Source: Onchocerca volvulus
Taxonomy: Eukaryota > Nematoda > Chromadorea > Rhabditida > Onchocercidae
Assembly: GCA_000499405.2 (NCBI GenBank)
Contig: HG738140.1
Span: 6,246,158-6,310,157 of the forward strand
DNA length: 64,000 nt
Direction of reading: 5' to 3'
Numbering within the stretch: position 1 is the first letter of the stretch; each line of letters begins with the position of its first letter. Positions 62,547-64,000 of the stretch are shown one piece after another. The translations under genes and the position numbers were made by a program. Under the pieces are notes generated by a model that had not been told where the DNA came from, did not search any database, and saw only the letters and a list, made by a program, of their open reading frames with translations.

Positions 62547-63455
62547 ATGGGCTTTCGCCCAACGTGGCGGCATCATAATGGAAAGCAAACAGATTACGAT
62601 GTTGGAGATGAATGTCTTTCTCGAGTGCCATATGCTTCTATCATTGCGACATCCATGTGTGGTATTGGTGTAATACTTTTTACACTTGTTATGACCTGGG
62701 CATCCAACGCATCCGTGGAACAAGCTCGTCGAATGCTGAACATGGACAACTTGCCATGGCTTGATAAAGTAATATATTTGAGCATAAATTGTATTAATTA
62801 ATATATATATACAAAAAAAAAAACTCGCTTTTAAAATATTTCTTCTACAAACAGTTCAGATGTATTCTTATATAGGAATTTGTTATGTACGTTAATTCAA
62901 AATATTTTTCTCACATTTTTTAGTTTTCATCTTTAACATTCAAAAGAATGACAACATCTGATCTGACATATGCATAATCTTTTCATGCCTATCCTTTAAT
63001 CCACATCCAAAAATAATCTAAGCCTAATCGTTAAATTTGGATATGATTGCAAAATGAAGTTTTGCAGTGCTAATATCATTTTATTTTTATCCATATTTGT
63101 TTTTAGCTTATTGCGAATAGAAATAGTCAATCGTAATGGAAGTATCCATTGCAAATTTCATATATTTGCTTTTTTCATTTGCAGATACAAATATTATTTA
63201 TTTGTGTCGCGGCATTGATGTCAATAACAGCTCTTATATTATTAAGCATTGCTGCCATGAGTACGGGTTCTACAAGAAAAGAACTTTATAGGTATATATA
63301 TTACGCATTTTTTTGCATCTTTTCTTTTCTTTTTCACAAATTTCTTTTTTTATTATAGCTTATTTTCGGCACGCTACGGAGTGATAGGCATAATACATTG
63401 CACATTGCTAAAATATTTATTGAGCATTTTATTACTTGATTTTATGAAGAAATAA
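62547..63455 (+). CDS. nmgp-1: Proteolipid/M6-family neuronal membrane glycoprotein, 5' part
   Basis: Member of the myelin proteolipid/M6 family: four-pass membrane proteins of neurons and glia that shape membrane protrusions. Exon 1 is 62547-62768 (74 codons) and encodes a hydrophilic N-terminus, then CLSRVPYASIIATSMCGIGV, matching the family's C...VPYA.LIAT start of TM1. Exon 2 is 63185-63291: IQILFICVAALMSITALILL (TM2), then STGSTRKELY, equivalent to the ATGATR motif after TM2 of M6. Exon 3 begins at 63359 (TATTATAG acceptor) with LFSARYG. If translated to the in-frame TAA at 63453 the product has about 142 residues and three membrane segments, short for the family. A donor-like GTGATA at 63381, just after ARYG, and an acceptor at 63993 suggest the gene really continues beyond the window. 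The worm symbol is given by family, not by alignment. Confidence 0.75.
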
Positions 63456-64000
63456 GCTTAAAAGCAAAACGCACTATGAGAACATATCCTATTTCATGGC
63501 TTAACACAGTTGACGCTTTATACTTTCGTTTGTTTGGGGAATTAAAATCCTCATTATTTTTAAAATATAACTGAATAGACAAAGTTACTTGACGCCACTA
63601 AATAAACAAATATTTCATTTTTCTTTCTCCATTTATGTTTGTTAATTTTTGCATGTATGCAAGTTTTATCAGTTATCGGGGATCTCCTGCTGGAATATCC
63701 TGAGAAATGTGAATCAAATATTTCATTACAGATTCCCAAAATGATATAGTTGAAATATTGCCATTGCATGACAAGAAATAGATCAATGAATACTTCAGGT
63801 TAAGCAACAGTCTGTAACCAAATGAGCAGATAGATGTTTCATATTATTAAAATTTGTTATAATAAATAACCGAGTTAGCCCGGTTATTCCAAACTGTCTG
63901 CAATTGTATTTAATATGGAGTCATTGTATGTCATTAGAAGGGCAGATTTAAATTACTGGAGAGTGCTTTTAGTGATTTTGATTATTATTTTCAGGGGAAT
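63456..64000 (+). other. Probable intron and start of the next M6-gene exon
   Basis: TTATTTTCAG at 63985-63994 is a consensus acceptor, leaving GGGAAT as the first bases of a possible exon cut by the window edge. Around 63670-63720 a segment after TATCAG reads VIGDLLLEYPEKCESN, coding-like but without a good donor; it is not assigned. Confidence 0.4.

Overview
The window is AT-rich, intron-rich nuclear DNA from a metazoan, most likely a clade III (filarial-type) nematode. Three things support this: a divergent serpentine chemoreceptor of the nematode-specific kind, splice acceptors that repeatedly fit TTTCAG, and long low-complexity intergenic DNA with many poly(A)/poly(T) runs. The species cannot be named from the sequence alone.

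Layout. 0.1-2.1 kb: a five-exon serpentine receptor (+). 2.6-8.9 kb: a graveyard of Helitron pieces. The Rep/HUH part lies on the minus strand, the PIF1-type helicase is inverted onto the plus strand, and two copies of the N-terminal region lie on the minus strand. One N-terminal copy is joined to a piece of an isoleucyl-tRNA synthetase. Several copies of a Helitron-end-like repeat flank these. 9.5-12.2 kb: a complete five-exon RUS1-family (DUF647) gene (+) for which every splice phase closes. 12.3-13.1 kb: a half tRNA-Ala, a foldback and a decayed reading frame. 14.1-31.0 kb: a complete 12-exon cAMP phosphodiesterase 4 gene (-) coding for 632 residues. Three upstream exons at 42.7, 48.4 and 49.6 kb fit its exon 2 in phase, so the locus may span about 35 kb with alternative N-termini. 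35.0-38.4 kb: a BEL/Pao LTR retrotransposon with a 5-bp target duplication. It retains gag, protease and the C-terminal tail but has lost reverse transcriptase, RNase H and integrase. 38.4-62.5 kb: mostly gene-poor, microsatellite-rich DNA with a few isolated exon-like segments on the minus strand. 62.5-64.0 kb: the 5' part of a proteolipid/M6-family membrane glycoprotein gene (+) that probably runs past the window edge.

How the genes relate. These are unlinked housekeeping, signalling and membrane genes, not an operon. The RUS1-family gene (+) and pde-4 (-) converge on the 12.2-14.1 kb gap. PDE4 is the best-supported gene: UCR1 with its PKA site, UCR2, and all metal-binding and purine-binding residues are present. 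I found no CRISPR array or prokaryotic-style system. The most unusual items are the rearranged Helitron with its fused tRNA-synthetase fragment, the internally deleted Pao element, and the phase-matched alternative first exons of pde-4. All exon boundaries are read by eye from splice motifs and conserved protein features; none is confirmed by transcripts.
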